Shown here piece by piece: positions 50,200 through 58,063 of a stretch of DNA of 64,000 bases (its first letter is position 1; each line of letters starts with the position of its first letter). A model generated the notes under the pieces. It was given only the letters and a program-made list of their open reading frames with translations. It did no database searches and had not been told where the DNA came from. The stretch comes from Corallococcus soli (lineage in GTDB: Bacteria; Myxococcota; Myxococcia; Myxococcales; Myxococcaceae), in NCBI RefSeq assembly GCF_014930455.1, contig NZ_JAAIYO010000021.1, forward strand, positions 1-64,000, given 5' to 3'. The translations under genes and the position numbers were made by a program.

Positions 50200-51123
50200 T
50201 CAGTCCTTCAAGACCGTGTCTTCCACTGCCGCGCCGCCATCCGACACCTTGACGGAGGACGCGGCCCGGAGGCGCGCCAGGGTCTGTTCGAACACCCGCC
50301 GCTGGGCAACCGGAGCCATCTGACCCAACACGGCTTCCCGCACTTCCTCGAAGGGCGGCACCCGCGCGGACCGGCGCTCCTGGAGCACCAGCACGCCCAC
50401 GCCCGTCGCGTCCTGCACCACCGGGGACACCGCCCCGGGACGCGTCAGCGCCAGCGCCGCCTTCTCCACGTCCGCGCTCCCGAATTCGCCGCGCGACAGC
50501 AGGCCCCATTCACCGCCCCGGGAGCGTTCGGGGCCGTCGCCGGCGGCGGCGACCTTCGCCACGGGCTCGCCGGCCACCAACCGCTTGCGCAGCCCCTCCG
50601 CGCGCTGGCGGGCCTGCTCCCAGACAGGACGCGGGCTCCCCGCAGGCACCGACACCCAGGCACGGGCCATCCGCAGCCGCTCGGGTTCGGCGAAGCGCTC
50701 CAGGTGGCCCTGATAGAAGGCCCGGGCCTCTGCCTCCGTGGGCGCCGGGGCGGCCTTCTGCTCCTCGGCCAGGAGGGCCTGGATGCTCAGCCGCTCCTCC
50801 AGCTCACGCACCTGACGCCGGATGTCAGGGTCCTGGGTGAACCCCCGACGGACTGCCTCCTGGAAGAGCAGTCGCTTATCAACCAGGGAGCGGATGAACT
50901 CCTGACGTCCCGGCCCCCGCTCGAAACGCTTTCGAAGGTCGGGGGGCAGGCGCTGGCTCTCACGCAGGACTTCTTCCTCGGTGACCACCCCGCCGTCGAA
51001 GCGGGCCACGATGGAAGGAGCAGCAGCCGGGGGGACCGGGGCGGGGCCTGACGGCCCGCAAGCCGAGGCCAGGAACAGGGAAGAGACGGCGATCCACGAA
51101 ACTGCGCCCTGCTGGTGTCCCAT
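50200..51123 (-). CDS. SurA/parvulin-like lipoprotein, first gene of the giant-protein operon
   Basis: The frame could extend to 51363, but the ATG at 51123 gives a compact lipoprotein signal (FLASAC, lipid Cys22) and a 307-residue protein of the usual size. Features are a Pro/Ala linker, a SurA-like N-domain (about 36-130), and a parvulin-like domain (about 148-250) with GGEWGLLSRGEF and a closing GVGVLVLQER strand, then a helical tail. The domain is more diverged than in the other two parvulins here: the first strand reads RMARAWVSV and lacks the usual histidine, so activity could be chaperone-only. The gene ends 76 bases before the giant gene and is read in the same direction. It probably assists folding or export of the giant products. 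Confidence 0.87.
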   Translation of the reverse strand: MGHQQGAVSWIAVSSLFLASACGPSGPAPVPPAAAPSIVARFDGGVVTEEEVLRESQRLPPDLRKRFERGPGRQEFIRSLVDKRLLFQEAVRRGFTQDPDIRRQVRELEERLSIQALLAEEQKAAPAPTEAEARAFYQGHLERFAEPERLRMARAWVSVPAGSPRPVWEQARQRAEGLRKRLVAGEPVAKVAAAGDGPERSRGGEWGLLSRGEFGSADVEKAALALTRPGAVSPVVQDATGVGVLVLQERRSARVPPFEEVREAVLGQMAPVAQRRVFEQTLARLRAASSVKVSDGGAAVEDTVLKD

Positions 51124-51272
51124 ACCGTCCCGAGCCCGCTTCCCAATGGGGCCAGGAAATACTCCAGTTCGGACATTGATCTCAAGCACCTGTAGGATAA
51201 CGGACAGCCTGACATTCAATGGCGTGGGGCCCGCGCATGCGCCCTGGGAGTCGTTTGACCGTGGAGCGTTCG
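51124..51272. promoter_or_regulatory. Divergent intergenic region with candidate promoter for the 50-kb operon
   Basis: These 149 bases separate two divergent parvulin genes and must hold both promoters. On the minus strand TTGAGA (51185-51180) and TATTTC (51161-51156) lie 18 bases apart and could be a sigma-70-like promoter for the operon. The -35 is good and the -10 weak. For the plus-strand gene I see no convincing pair. Its ribosome site is GGAG (51263-51266), six bases before the ATG. Confidence 0.3.
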
Positions 51273-52241
51273 ATGGTTTGGAATTTCCGGTGGGTGGGGA
51301 TGGCCGTGGTGGGGCTGTCACTGGGAGTGAGTGGTTGTGGCAAGGAGAAGTCCGCCGCGACACCCTCCGTCGAGGGACCGGTGGTGGCGCATGTGGGGGA
51401 TGCGAAAATCACCCAGGCGGAGCTGGAGGCGAAGCTGGCGGAACAGCCCGCCTTCGTCAGGGCCCGTTACGACACCCCTGAGAAGAAGAAGGAATTCCTA
51501 GACAACCTTGTTCGCTTTGAATTGCTTGTCCAGGAGGCGCGGCGGCGCGGGCTGGAGTCGGACCCGGAGGTCCGCTCGATGCTTGAGAAGGTGATGGTGC
51601 AACACCTTGTCAAAGCCCAGACCGAAGCCGTGGATGCGGCGGTGAGCGACGCGGACGCGCGGGCCTACTACGACGCCCACCTTTCGGAGTTCGTGAAGCC
51701 GGAGCGGGTGCGGGTGAGCCAGTTGTTGTTGAAGGCGCCCAAGGGCAGCCCGGAGCGCCAGAAGGCGCTCACCCAGGCCGTGAAGCTGGCGGCGGAGGCA
51801 CAGCGGGGCGGGGATGTGCTGCGAGCCTTCGACACGGCGGTCCGTGCCCACTCACAGGACACGGCGACGCAGGCACAGGGTGGAGACCTGGGATTCCGGA
51901 CCCGAGAGGAATTGACGGTGGCGGGGGGCGAGGCCCTCGCGGAGTCCGCCTGGGGCCTGAAGACAGTGGGGCAACTGACGGCGCCCATCGAATCCGACGC
52001 GGGCGTCCACCTGCTGATGTTGCAGGCGCGTCAGCTGGGGAATGAACAGACGTTTGAACAGGCAAAGCCTCGCATCCTCCAGCGTCTGGGAGCGGAGCGA
52101 CGGGCGAAGGCCCTGGACACGCTTGTCGAGAAACTGCGTGCCCAGACGAAGGTGGAGGTGGACGAGGGCGTGCTCGCGAAGGTGAACCCCGAAGCGGGTG
52201 TGAAGCCCGCGGCGGATCAGGCGGGGGCTCAGCCCCGGTAG
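51273..52241 (+). CDS. Parvulin-type peptidyl-prolyl isomerase lipoprotein (divergent gene)
   Basis: The frame opens at 51219, but the ATG at 51273 has GGAG at an ideal distance and starts a lipoprotein signal (LGVSGC, Cys22), giving 322 residues. The N-domain (about 36-130) is SurA-like, and the parvulin domain (about 143-254) contains RVSQLLLKAPKGSPER, GGDLGFRTREEL and a closing GVHLLMLQAR strand. The Gln in place of the usual His in the first strand (VSQLLL) is a substitution worth noting. The tail is charged and helical, ending in an Ala/Gln/Pro stretch. It is transcribed away from the giant-protein operon but is clearly related to the two parvulins inside it, so all three may form one folding set. 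Confidence 0.9.
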   Translation: MVWNFRWVGMAVVGLSLGVSGCGKEKSAATPSVEGPVVAHVGDAKITQAELEAKLAEQPAFVRARYDTPEKKKEFLDNLVRFELLVQEARRRGLESDPEVRSMLEKVMVQHLVKAQTEAVDAAVSDADARAYYDAHLSEFVKPERVRVSQLLLKAPKGSPERQKALTQAVKLAAEAQRGGDVLRAFDTAVRAHSQDTATQAQGGDLGFRTREELTVAGGEALAESAWGLKTVGQLTAPIESDAGVHLLMLQARQLGNEQTFEQAKPRILQRLGAERRAKALDTLVEKLRAQTKVEVDEGVLAKVNPEAGVKPAADQAGAQPR

Positions 52242-52289
52242 CAACCAGTCTTCGCGAGGGGGCCTGACGGTGCGGAGCTTGAGCGGTCT

Positions 52290-52487
52290 TCAGGCCCGCG
52301 CGCCGTCGTCGTACGACACGCGCAGGCCCTGGTGCGTCACCGTGATGAACGGGCGGCCCATCCAGCCGCAGTGCGTACAGACCGCGCTCGGGCCGCGTGC
52401 CGTCACGCGCACCGGCAGGTCCGCCTCGCACACGGGGCACCCTTCGGGGAGGGTGTATTCGCGGGTCTGGTTCGCGATTCCGGTCAT
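52290..52487 (-). CDS. Small zinc-ribbon protein
   Basis: This is a 65-residue protein with two CxxC pairs (CPVC and CTHC, 20 residues apart) that would bind one zinc ion as a ribbon, followed by a short beta tail ending in Asp-Asp-Gly-Ala-Arg-Ala. I chose the ATG at 52487. The frame extends to 52562, but the added residues look like translated non-coding DNA. No strong ribosome site is seen at either start. The gene is convergent with the upstream parvulin gene. Small proteins of this type may bind nucleic acid or be accessory subunits, but no specific role can be assigned. Confidence 0.6.
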   Translation of the reverse strand: MTGIANQTREYTLPEGCPVCEADLPVRVTARGPSAVCTHCGWMGRPFITVTHQGLRVSYDDGARA

Positions 52488-52630
52488 GCACTCAGGGGTA
52501 ATGCAGCGTCCGGCTCCGCAAGCCCGCCTGCCTGCCGCATCCCGCCACCCCACGTCACCCATTCCGTCGAATGCCTGTTCAAACAGCCATCGGCCTCACG
52601 CATCGCTCGTCCGCCTGTCTCCCCCTTCAG

Positions 52631-52667
52631 GAACGTTTTTCGGATGAACGTTCGGCCATGAACGGTT
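52631..52667 (+). repeat. Three short direct repeats upstream of the metallophosphatase gene
   Basis: GAACGTT occurs at 52631 and 52646, and GAACGGTT at 52660, with spacings of 15 and 14 bases. The middle copy is also the palindrome GAACGTTC. They lie 37-73 bases before the start of the phosphatase gene, a suitable place for an operator. No regulator is identified. Confidence 0.3.
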
Positions 52668-52703
52668 GGGCTCCGGTCCCGAATGCCTCGGGCCGGAGGA
52701 TGC

Positions 52704-54368
52704 ATGGACCGGACGAAGTCTCTGTCGCTCGCCCCCCTGGCTGCCCTGCTCGTGATGGGCTTTGCCTCGGGCACCGCGCTCGCCCTGCCGCGTGATCCCT
52801 ATCTGCAGCGCGTGGGCCCCGACACCGCCACCGTGGCGTTCCGGCTGGCCTCGAACTGCTCGGCGGCCCAGGTCCGCTATGGCGTGGGCAACACCAGCGC
52901 GGCGGCACGCTCGACAGCCACGTCCCGTATCCACGCCGTGGTCCTCACCGGCCTCACCCCCGCCACCACCTATACGTACTCCGTGGACGCGTGCGGTGAG
53001 ACGACCCCGGCCAAGACGTTCGTCACCGCGCCCGTCCCCGGCACCCGGCGCGTGCACTTCGCCGCCGTGGGCGACTTCGGCACGGGCGGCAGCGACCAGC
53101 GGAAGGTCGCCGCCTCCATGCTCACCAACAAGCCGGAGCTCTTCGTCGCGCTGGGTGACAATGCCTACGCGTCCGGGACGGAGACCGAGTTCCAGACGAA
53201 CCTCTTCACCCCCATGGCCGCCCTGCTCGCGCAGGTGCCCATGTTCGCGACGCCGGGCAATCACGAGTACGTGACCAACGAGGCCCAGCCCTACCTGGAC
53301 AACCTCTACCTGCCCACCAACAACGCAGAGGGCTCGGAGCGCTACTACTCGTTCGACTGGGGCCACGTGCACTTCGTGTCCATCGACTCCAACTGCGCCG
53401 TGGGGCTCGCGTCCGCTTCCAAGTGCACGCTCGCCGCGCAGAAGGCCTTCGTGGAGAAGGACCTCGCCGCCACCACCCAGCCGTGGAAGGTCGTCTTCTT
53501 CCACCACCCGTCGTGGTCCAGCGGCGAGCACGGCTCGCAGCTCACCATGCGCCGCCAGTTCGGCCCCCTGTTCGAGAAGTACGGCGTGGACCTGGTGCTC
53601 ACCGGCCATGACCACAACTACGAGCGCAGCAAGCCCATGCTCGGCGACGCCGAGTCCGGCAAGTCGGAGCGCGGCGTCCCCTACCTCGTCGTCGGCGGCG
53701 GCGGCGCCACCCTGCGCAAGTTCGCCACCTCCCGTCCGTCCTGGAGCGTCATGCGCGATGACGCCGCCCATGGCTTCCTCGACGTGGAGGTCGTGGAGGG
53801 CACCCTCACCGCGAAGCTCGTGAAGACGAACGGCGGCACCCTCGACTCCTTCTCCCTCACCAAGGAGCTGCCCGCCCCTCCCCCGCCGCCCCAGGGCACG
53901 CTCAACGTCACCGTCGGCAGCGCCAGCGGCACCGCCCCCCACACGGCCTCGTTCGTCGCGACGGCCTCCCAGGCGGGCACCTCCGTCACCTGGGACTTCG
54001 GCGACGGCGTCACCGCCCAGGGCGCCCAGGTGGAGCACGTCTACACGCAGCCCGGCACCTACACCGCCACGGCGACCGCCACTTCCCAGGGCGCCGCGCC
54101 CCTGACCGCCACCACCGTCGTCACCGTGACGGGCAGCGGCACCACCGACCCGGGCACCGGCGAGGAAGACCCGGGCACGGACACCGGAGCCGACCCGGGC
54201 ACCCCCACCAACCCGCGCCCGGAACTGCCCTCAACGCCTTCGACGCCGGGCATCACGCCCGGGGAAGACTCCGAAGGGGGCGGAGGCTGCGCCGCCGGTC
54301 CGGGCGTCCTGCTCCCCGCCGCCGCGCTCCTCCTCGCGGGCCTCATCCGCCGCCGCCGGAGCCGCTGA
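52704..54368 (+). CDS. Secreted metallophosphatase with PKD domain and MYXO-CTERM-like tail
   Basis: The protein has 554 residues. A Sec signal (GTALA, about residues 1-27) is followed by a fibronectin-like domain as in purple acid phosphatases (about 30-112), a calcineurin-type phosphoesterase domain (about 118-370), a PKD domain (about 399-476), a Gly/Asp/Thr/Pro-rich spacer, and a tail of Gly-Gly-Gly-Cys, a hydrophobic helix and RRRRSR. Metal ligands are visible in order: GDFG (D124), GDNAY (D152, N153), GNHEY (N186, H187), HHP (H267) and GHDHN (H302, H304). It should be a surface or outer-membrane-anchored phosphomonoesterase. The tail matches the MYXO-CTERM sorting pattern known from myxobacteria. 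The ATG at 52704 follows GGAGGA and is preferred to the one at 52683. Confidence 0.92.
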   Translation: MDRTKSLSLAPLAALLVMGFASGTALALPRDPYLQRVGPDTATVAFRLASNCSAAQVRYGVGNTSAAARSTATSRIHAVVLTGLTPATTYTYSVDACGETTPAKTFVTAPVPGTRRVHFAAVGDFGTGGSDQRKVAASMLTNKPELFVALGDNAYASGTETEFQTNLFTPMAALLAQVPMFATPGNHEYVTNEAQPYLDNLYLPTNNAEGSERYYSFDWGHVHFVSIDSNCAVGLASASKCTLAAQKAFVEKDLAATTQPWKVVFFHHPSWSSGEHGSQLTMRRQFGPLFEKYGVDLVLTGHDHNYERSKPMLGDAESGKSERGVPYLVVGGGGATLRKFATSRPSWSVMRDDAAHGFLDVEVVEGTLTAKLVKTNGGTLDSFSLTKELPAPPPPPQGTLNVTVGSASGTAPHTASFVATASQAGTSVTWDFGDGVTAQGAQVEHVYTQPGTYTATATATSQGAAPLTATTVVTVTGSGTTDPGTGEEDPGTDTGADPGTPTNPRPELPSTPSTPGITPGEDSEGGGGCAAGPGVLLPAAALLLAGLIRRRRSR

Positions 54369-54369
54369 C

Positions 54370-54407
54370 CCGGAAGCCCCGGGGGCGGGCCTCGTGCCCG
54401 CTTCCGG
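54370..54407 (+). terminator. Hairpin after the metallophosphatase gene
   Basis: CCGGAAGC (54370-54377) pairs with GCTTCCGG (54400-54407), and additional GC pairing is possible inside. It begins two bases after the stop codon. No T-run follows, so it may act as an mRNA 3' stabiliser or a weak terminator. Confidence 0.4.
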
Positions 54408-54513
54408 AACCGCTCCCTCCGGGGACAGGGCCCTCGCGTCCACGCCCCGGGGTGGAAACCCGGCCCCGGGGAGGCCCTTTTCCGGTCCCCCGCCCCCTTC
54501 CCCCTGACGCCTG

Positions 54514-54559
54514 GACGCCCGCCGGCCGGTCCCCTGGGGGCCTTCCGGGGGCGTCTTTT
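54514..54559 (+). terminator. Probable Rho-independent terminator
   Basis: GACGCCC (54514-54520) pairs with GGGCGTC (54549-54555), with further GCCGG/CCGGG pairing inside, and TTTT (54556-54559) follows directly. It lies between the phosphatase gene and the methyltransferase gene, so it probably separates their transcripts. Confidence 0.45.
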
Positions 54560-54609
54560 GCGTTCCCTGCTTGTCAAGCCGGCCCGGGGGATGCAAAGGC
54601 CCATGGCAC

Positions 54610-56235
54610 ATGGCCACGACTCGCAAGCCTGGACCTTCCCGCGGTGCCGCCTCGAAGTCCGGCGGGCCCCGCTCGTCCCGCCCCGGCGGCCCGGGACCCT
54701 CCCGCAGTGCCGCCCCGAAGTCCGGCGGCCCCCGCTCGCCCCGCCCCGACGGTCCGGCACCCTCCCGCAGTGCCGCCTCGAAGCCCAAGGGTGGCGGCGG
54801 GCTCCACCCGCCCCGGCGCCCCGGCGCCCCGAAGCGCAAGGAAGCCGGCGGACGCCCCGACAAACCCAAGATGAGCCGCGCCCAGCACGAGCGCGCCCGT
54901 CCCAACCCGAACCGCCCCCTGCGCGAAGACCTGGTCCTCCAGGCCTGTCTGGAGGCCTACGGCGGCGTGCGCCGCGAGGGCCGGCTGTCCGACCGCGCCC
55001 TGGAGTTCGTCCTGCGCCGCAAGACGCTCCTGTACTCCACGGAGCGCCGCGCCGTGGCCGAGCGCGTCTACGCGCTGCTGCGCCGCCAGCGCACCGTGGA
55101 CTTCCTGCTGGAGCGCTCCCACCACAACTTCGAGACCCTGGACGGCACCCGCCAGGACGTCATGCGGCTGGCCACGTCCCGCATCCTCCACGGCGAGGAC
55201 CCCAACTACGTCTCGCGCACCAGCGGCCTGTCCGGCACGGACCTCTCCGTGCTTGATCGGCTCCCGGACGCCGCCGCCGAACTGGACGGCCTGCCCGACG
55301 CGCAGCGCTTCCCCATCGCCGCGTCGCTGCCGGACTTCCTCGCGGAGAAGTTCCGCGCCGTCTTCGGCAAGGACGCCAGCCGCGCCGCCGAGGCGATGAA
55401 CGAGCGCGCCCCGCTCAACGCCCGCGTCAACTCGCTCAAGGGCGACCGCGACGTGCTCCAGGAGCGCCTGGCCGCCGAGGACGTGGAGTCCACGAAGCCC
55501 ACGCCGCTGTCCCCGCTGGGCATCACGCTGGAGACGCGCCTCAACATCTTCTCGCTCCAGAACTTCAAGGACGGCTGGCTCGAAATCCAGGACGAGGGCA
55601 GCCAGCTGCTCGGCATGCTCGTGGACGCGCCGCCCACCCGCGTCGTGGACGCGTGCGCGGGCGCCGGCGGCAAGACGCTCCAGCTGGCCGCGCAGATGAA
55701 GAACCGCGGTGACCTGCACGCGCTCGACGTGGACGAGGGCCGCATGGAGGACCTGCGCAAGCGCGCGCGCCGTGCCGGCGTGCACAACGTGCGCACGCAG
55801 ATCATCCCGCCCGAAGGTCCGGAGGCGGAGGCCGCGCTGGAGCCCCTCAAGGGTCAGGCGGACCGCGTGCTGGTGGACGCGCCGTGCAGCGGCACCGGCA
55901 CCTTCCGCCGCAAGCCGGACGCCCGCTACCGCCTCACGCCGGAGTCCCTGGAGATGCACGTCGCCCGGCAGAAGGCCCTGCTCGAGCGCTTCTCCACCCT
56001 GGTGAAGCCCGGCGGCCGGCTCATCTACGGGACGTGCAGCGTGCTGCGCGAGGAGAACGAGGACGTGGTGCAGGACTTCCTGTCCCGGCACCCGGAGTTC
56101 ACCGTGCGCCCCGTGGCCGAAATCCTGGGCGCGGAGCTGGGCAAGAAGGTGAGCGCCGGCCCCTTCATGCGCCTGGCCCCGCACCTCCACGGCACTGACG
56201 GCTTCTTCGGCGCCGTGCTCGTCCGCGCGAAGTAA
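54610..56235 (+). CDS. RsmB/NOL1-family rRNA cytosine-C5 methyltransferase
   Basis: The protein has 541 residues. Residues 1-90 are a basic, low-complexity extension rich in Ser, Gly, Pro and Arg. A helical NusB-like segment follows (about 95-200), then a SAM-dependent methyltransferase domain. Motifs are DACAGAGGKT (D347, SAM loop), DAPCSGTG (C426) and GTCSVLREENE (C476). The two cysteines are the release and nucleophile pair of m5C RNA methyltransferases. The closest known relatives modify 16S rRNA, but the exact base cannot be told from sequence. The ATG at 54610 was chosen over 54571 because AAAGG precedes it and the extra residues look non-coding. It is cytoplasmic. Confidence 0.9.
   Translation: MATTRKPGPSRGAASKSGGPRSSRPGGPGPSRSAAPKSGGPRSPRPDGPAPSRSAASKPKGGGGLHPPRRPGAPKRKEAGGRPDKPKMSRAQHERARPNPNRPLREDLVLQACLEAYGGVRREGRLSDRALEFVLRRKTLLYSTERRAVAERVYALLRRQRTVDFLLERSHHNFETLDGTRQDVMRLATSRILHGEDPNYVSRTSGLSGTDLSVLDRLPDAAAELDGLPDAQRFPIAASLPDFLAEKFRAVFGKDASRAAEAMNERAPLNARVNSLKGDRDVLQERLAAEDVESTKPTPLSPLGITLETRLNIFSLQNFKDGWLEIQDEGSQLLGMLVDAPPTRVVDACAGAGGKTLQLAAQMKNRGDLHALDVDEGRMEDLRKRARRAGVHNVRTQIIPPEGPEAEAALEPLKGQADRVLVDAPCSGTGTFRRKPDARYRLTPESLEMHVARQKALLERFSTLVKPGGRLIYGTCSVLREENEDVVQDFLSRHPEFTVRPVAEILGAELGKKVSAGPFMRLAPHLHGTDGFFGAVLVRAK
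54646..54771 (+). repeat. Two 63-bp tandem repeats in the methyltransferase gene
   Basis: A 63-base unit encoding 21 residues (Ala-Ala-Ser/Pro-Lys-Ser-Gly-Gly-Pro-Arg...Pro-Ser-Arg-Ser) occurs twice in tandem and partially on either side. It forms the basic N-terminal tail and could vary in copy number between strains. Confidence 0.7.
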
Positions 56236-56273
56236 CCCCACCCGAAGTCCCCCGCGAGAAAGGCACCCCGGCC

Positions 56274-58046
56274 ATGTCGCAAGCCGTCCACTACCGCGTC
56301 GCCATGCCCCGTCCGCATGCGCACCTGTTCGAGGTGGAGGCCTCCTTCCCCGCCGGACCCGACACGCTCGACGCGGTGATGCCGGTGTGGACACCGGGCA
56401 GCTACCTGGTGCGCGAGTACGCCCGCCAGGTGCAGGACGTCACCGCCACCGGCGAGGACGGCCAGCCCCTGCCGGTGCGCCGCGTGGACAAGCGCACCTG
56501 GCGCGTGGAGGCGCGCGGCCACGCCGTCACCCTGCGCTACCGCGTCTACGCGAACGAGCTCACCGTGCGCACCAGCCACCTGGACGGCAGCCACGGCTAC
56601 TTCAACGGCGCCACCGTGTTCCTCTACACGGAGGCCACGCGGGAGCTGCCCCACCGCGTCACCGTGGACGCGCCCCCGGGCTGGCGCACCTTCTGCGCCC
56701 TGGACTCCGAAGCCGGCACGTTCCACGCGGAGGACTACGACACGCTGGTGGACAGCCCGTTCGAAGTGGGGCCGCACACGCCGCTCACCTTCACCGCCGC
56801 GGGCGTGCCCCATGAAGTCGTGGTGTGGGGCGACGGCGTGCCGGACGCGGAGCGGCTGTGCGCGGACATGCAGCGCATCTGCGAAGCGCAGGCGCGCATG
56901 TATGACGGGCTCCCGCTCAAGCGCTACCTGTTCCTCGTCTACCTCACCGACAAGGGCCGGGGCGGGCTGGAGCACCAGGCCTCCACCGCGCTGCTCTTCC
57001 CGCGCACGGGCCTGGCCTCGCACCGGGGCTGGGAGGACTTCCTCACGCTGGTGGCGCACGAGTACTTCCACCTGTGGAACATCAAGCGCGTGAAGCCCCG
57101 CGCGCTGGTGCCGTTCGACTACTCGCAGGAGAACTACACCACGCTCCTGTGGGCCTTCGAGGGCGGCACCGCCTACTACGACAACCTCTTCGTGCGCCGC
57201 GCCGGGCTGATGTCCGCGTCGCGCTACCTGGCCCGCCTGGGGGAGACGTTCAGCCTGCTGCACTCCACGCCGGGCCGCCGCGTGCAGACGCTCACGGAGG
57301 CGTCGCTCGTCAGTTGGGTGAAGCACTACCGCCCCGACGAGCACTCCCCCAACAGCGCCGTCTCCTACTACCTGAAGGGCGAGGTCGTCTGCGCGCTGCT
57401 GGACATGGAGGTGCGCCGCGCCACGCGGGACGCGAAGAGCCTGGATGACGTCATGCGCTGGCTGTGGCGGCACCACGGCGACGGCTCCGGCGTGCCGGAG
57501 GACGGCGTGGAGAAGGCGGCCAGCGCGGTGGCGGGCGTGGACCTGACGCCCTTCTTCGACCGGGCGGTGCGCTCCACGGAGGACCTGGACTACAGCGTCT
57601 TCGCGCACGTCGGGCTGGAGGTGTCCTTCCGCGTGCGCGAAGCCCCCAACGACAAGGGCGGCACGCCGCCGCGCCTCAAGCAGGAGCCCCGGCCGAAGGG
57701 CTGGCTGGGCGTCACCCTGCGCGGCGCCTCCACGCTGTCCACCGTGCCGGAGGGCACGCCCGCGCTGGAGGCGGGCCTCTACCCGGACGACGAGGTGGTG
57801 GCGCTGGACGGCTGGCGCGCGGACGGCGCGGGCCTGATTGCGCGCTGCGAGGACAAGCGCCCCGGTGACACGGTGAAGGTGACGCTGTTCCGCCGCGACC
57901 GGCTGCTGGAGGTCCCCGTGGTGTTGGGCCAGAAGCCCGCGGACGCCGTGTGGCTCCAGCGCGTGGAGCGCCCCACCGACGCCCAGAAGGCCGCGTTCCA
58001 GGCCTGGCTCGGCGCGCCCTGGGACGAGACGCCCGGACCGGCGTAG
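56274..58046 (+). CDS. M61-family metallopeptidase with PDZ domain
   Basis: The protein has 590 residues. It has an N-terminal beta domain of M61 peptidases (about 1-180), a gluzincin catalytic domain with GGLEHQAS, HEYFH (H262, E263, H266) and a downstream glutamate in WAFEGGTAYYDN (E296), then a helical region and a PDZ-like domain (about 475-570) with GWLGV. Family members are glycyl aminopeptidases. The zinc ligands are all present, so activity is expected. No signal peptide is seen, so it is probably cytoplasmic. The gene starts 38 bases after the methyltransferase gene, with GAGAAAGG upstream, and may be cotranscribed with it. Confidence 0.93.
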   Translation: MSQAVHYRVAMPRPHAHLFEVEASFPAGPDTLDAVMPVWTPGSYLVREYARQVQDVTATGEDGQPLPVRRVDKRTWRVEARGHAVTLRYRVYANELTVRTSHLDGSHGYFNGATVFLYTEATRELPHRVTVDAPPGWRTFCALDSEAGTFHAEDYDTLVDSPFEVGPHTPLTFTAAGVPHEVVVWGDGVPDAERLCADMQRICEAQARMYDGLPLKRYLFLVYLTDKGRGGLEHQASTALLFPRTGLASHRGWEDFLTLVAHEYFHLWNIKRVKPRALVPFDYSQENYTTLLWAFEGGTAYYDNLFVRRAGLMSASRYLARLGETFSLLHSTPGRRVQTLTEASLVSWVKHYRPDEHSPNSAVSYYLKGEVVCALLDMEVRRATRDAKSLDDVMRWLWRHHGDGSGVPEDGVEKAASAVAGVDLTPFFDRAVRSTEDLDYSVFAHVGLEVSFRVREAPNDKGGTPPRLKQEPRPKGWLGVTLRGASTLSTVPEGTPALEAGLYPDDEVVALDGWRADGAGLIARCEDKRPGDTVKVTLFRRDRLLEVPVVLGQKPADAVWLQRVERPTDAQKAAFQAWLGAPWDETPGPA

Positions 58047-58063
58047 TAGGCTTCCGCGGCACC

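Noticed and set aside
50200-51363. Long start (51363) for the first parvulin gene
   Set aside because: The first 80 residues look like translated non-coding DNA and would run through the divergent promoter region and into the neighbouring gene. The ATG at 51123 starts a proper lipoprotein signal.
54574-56394. Minus-strand 606-codon frame opposite the methyltransferase gene
   Set aside because: The plus strand carries complete m5C methyltransferase motifs. The opposite frame has no recognisable domain.
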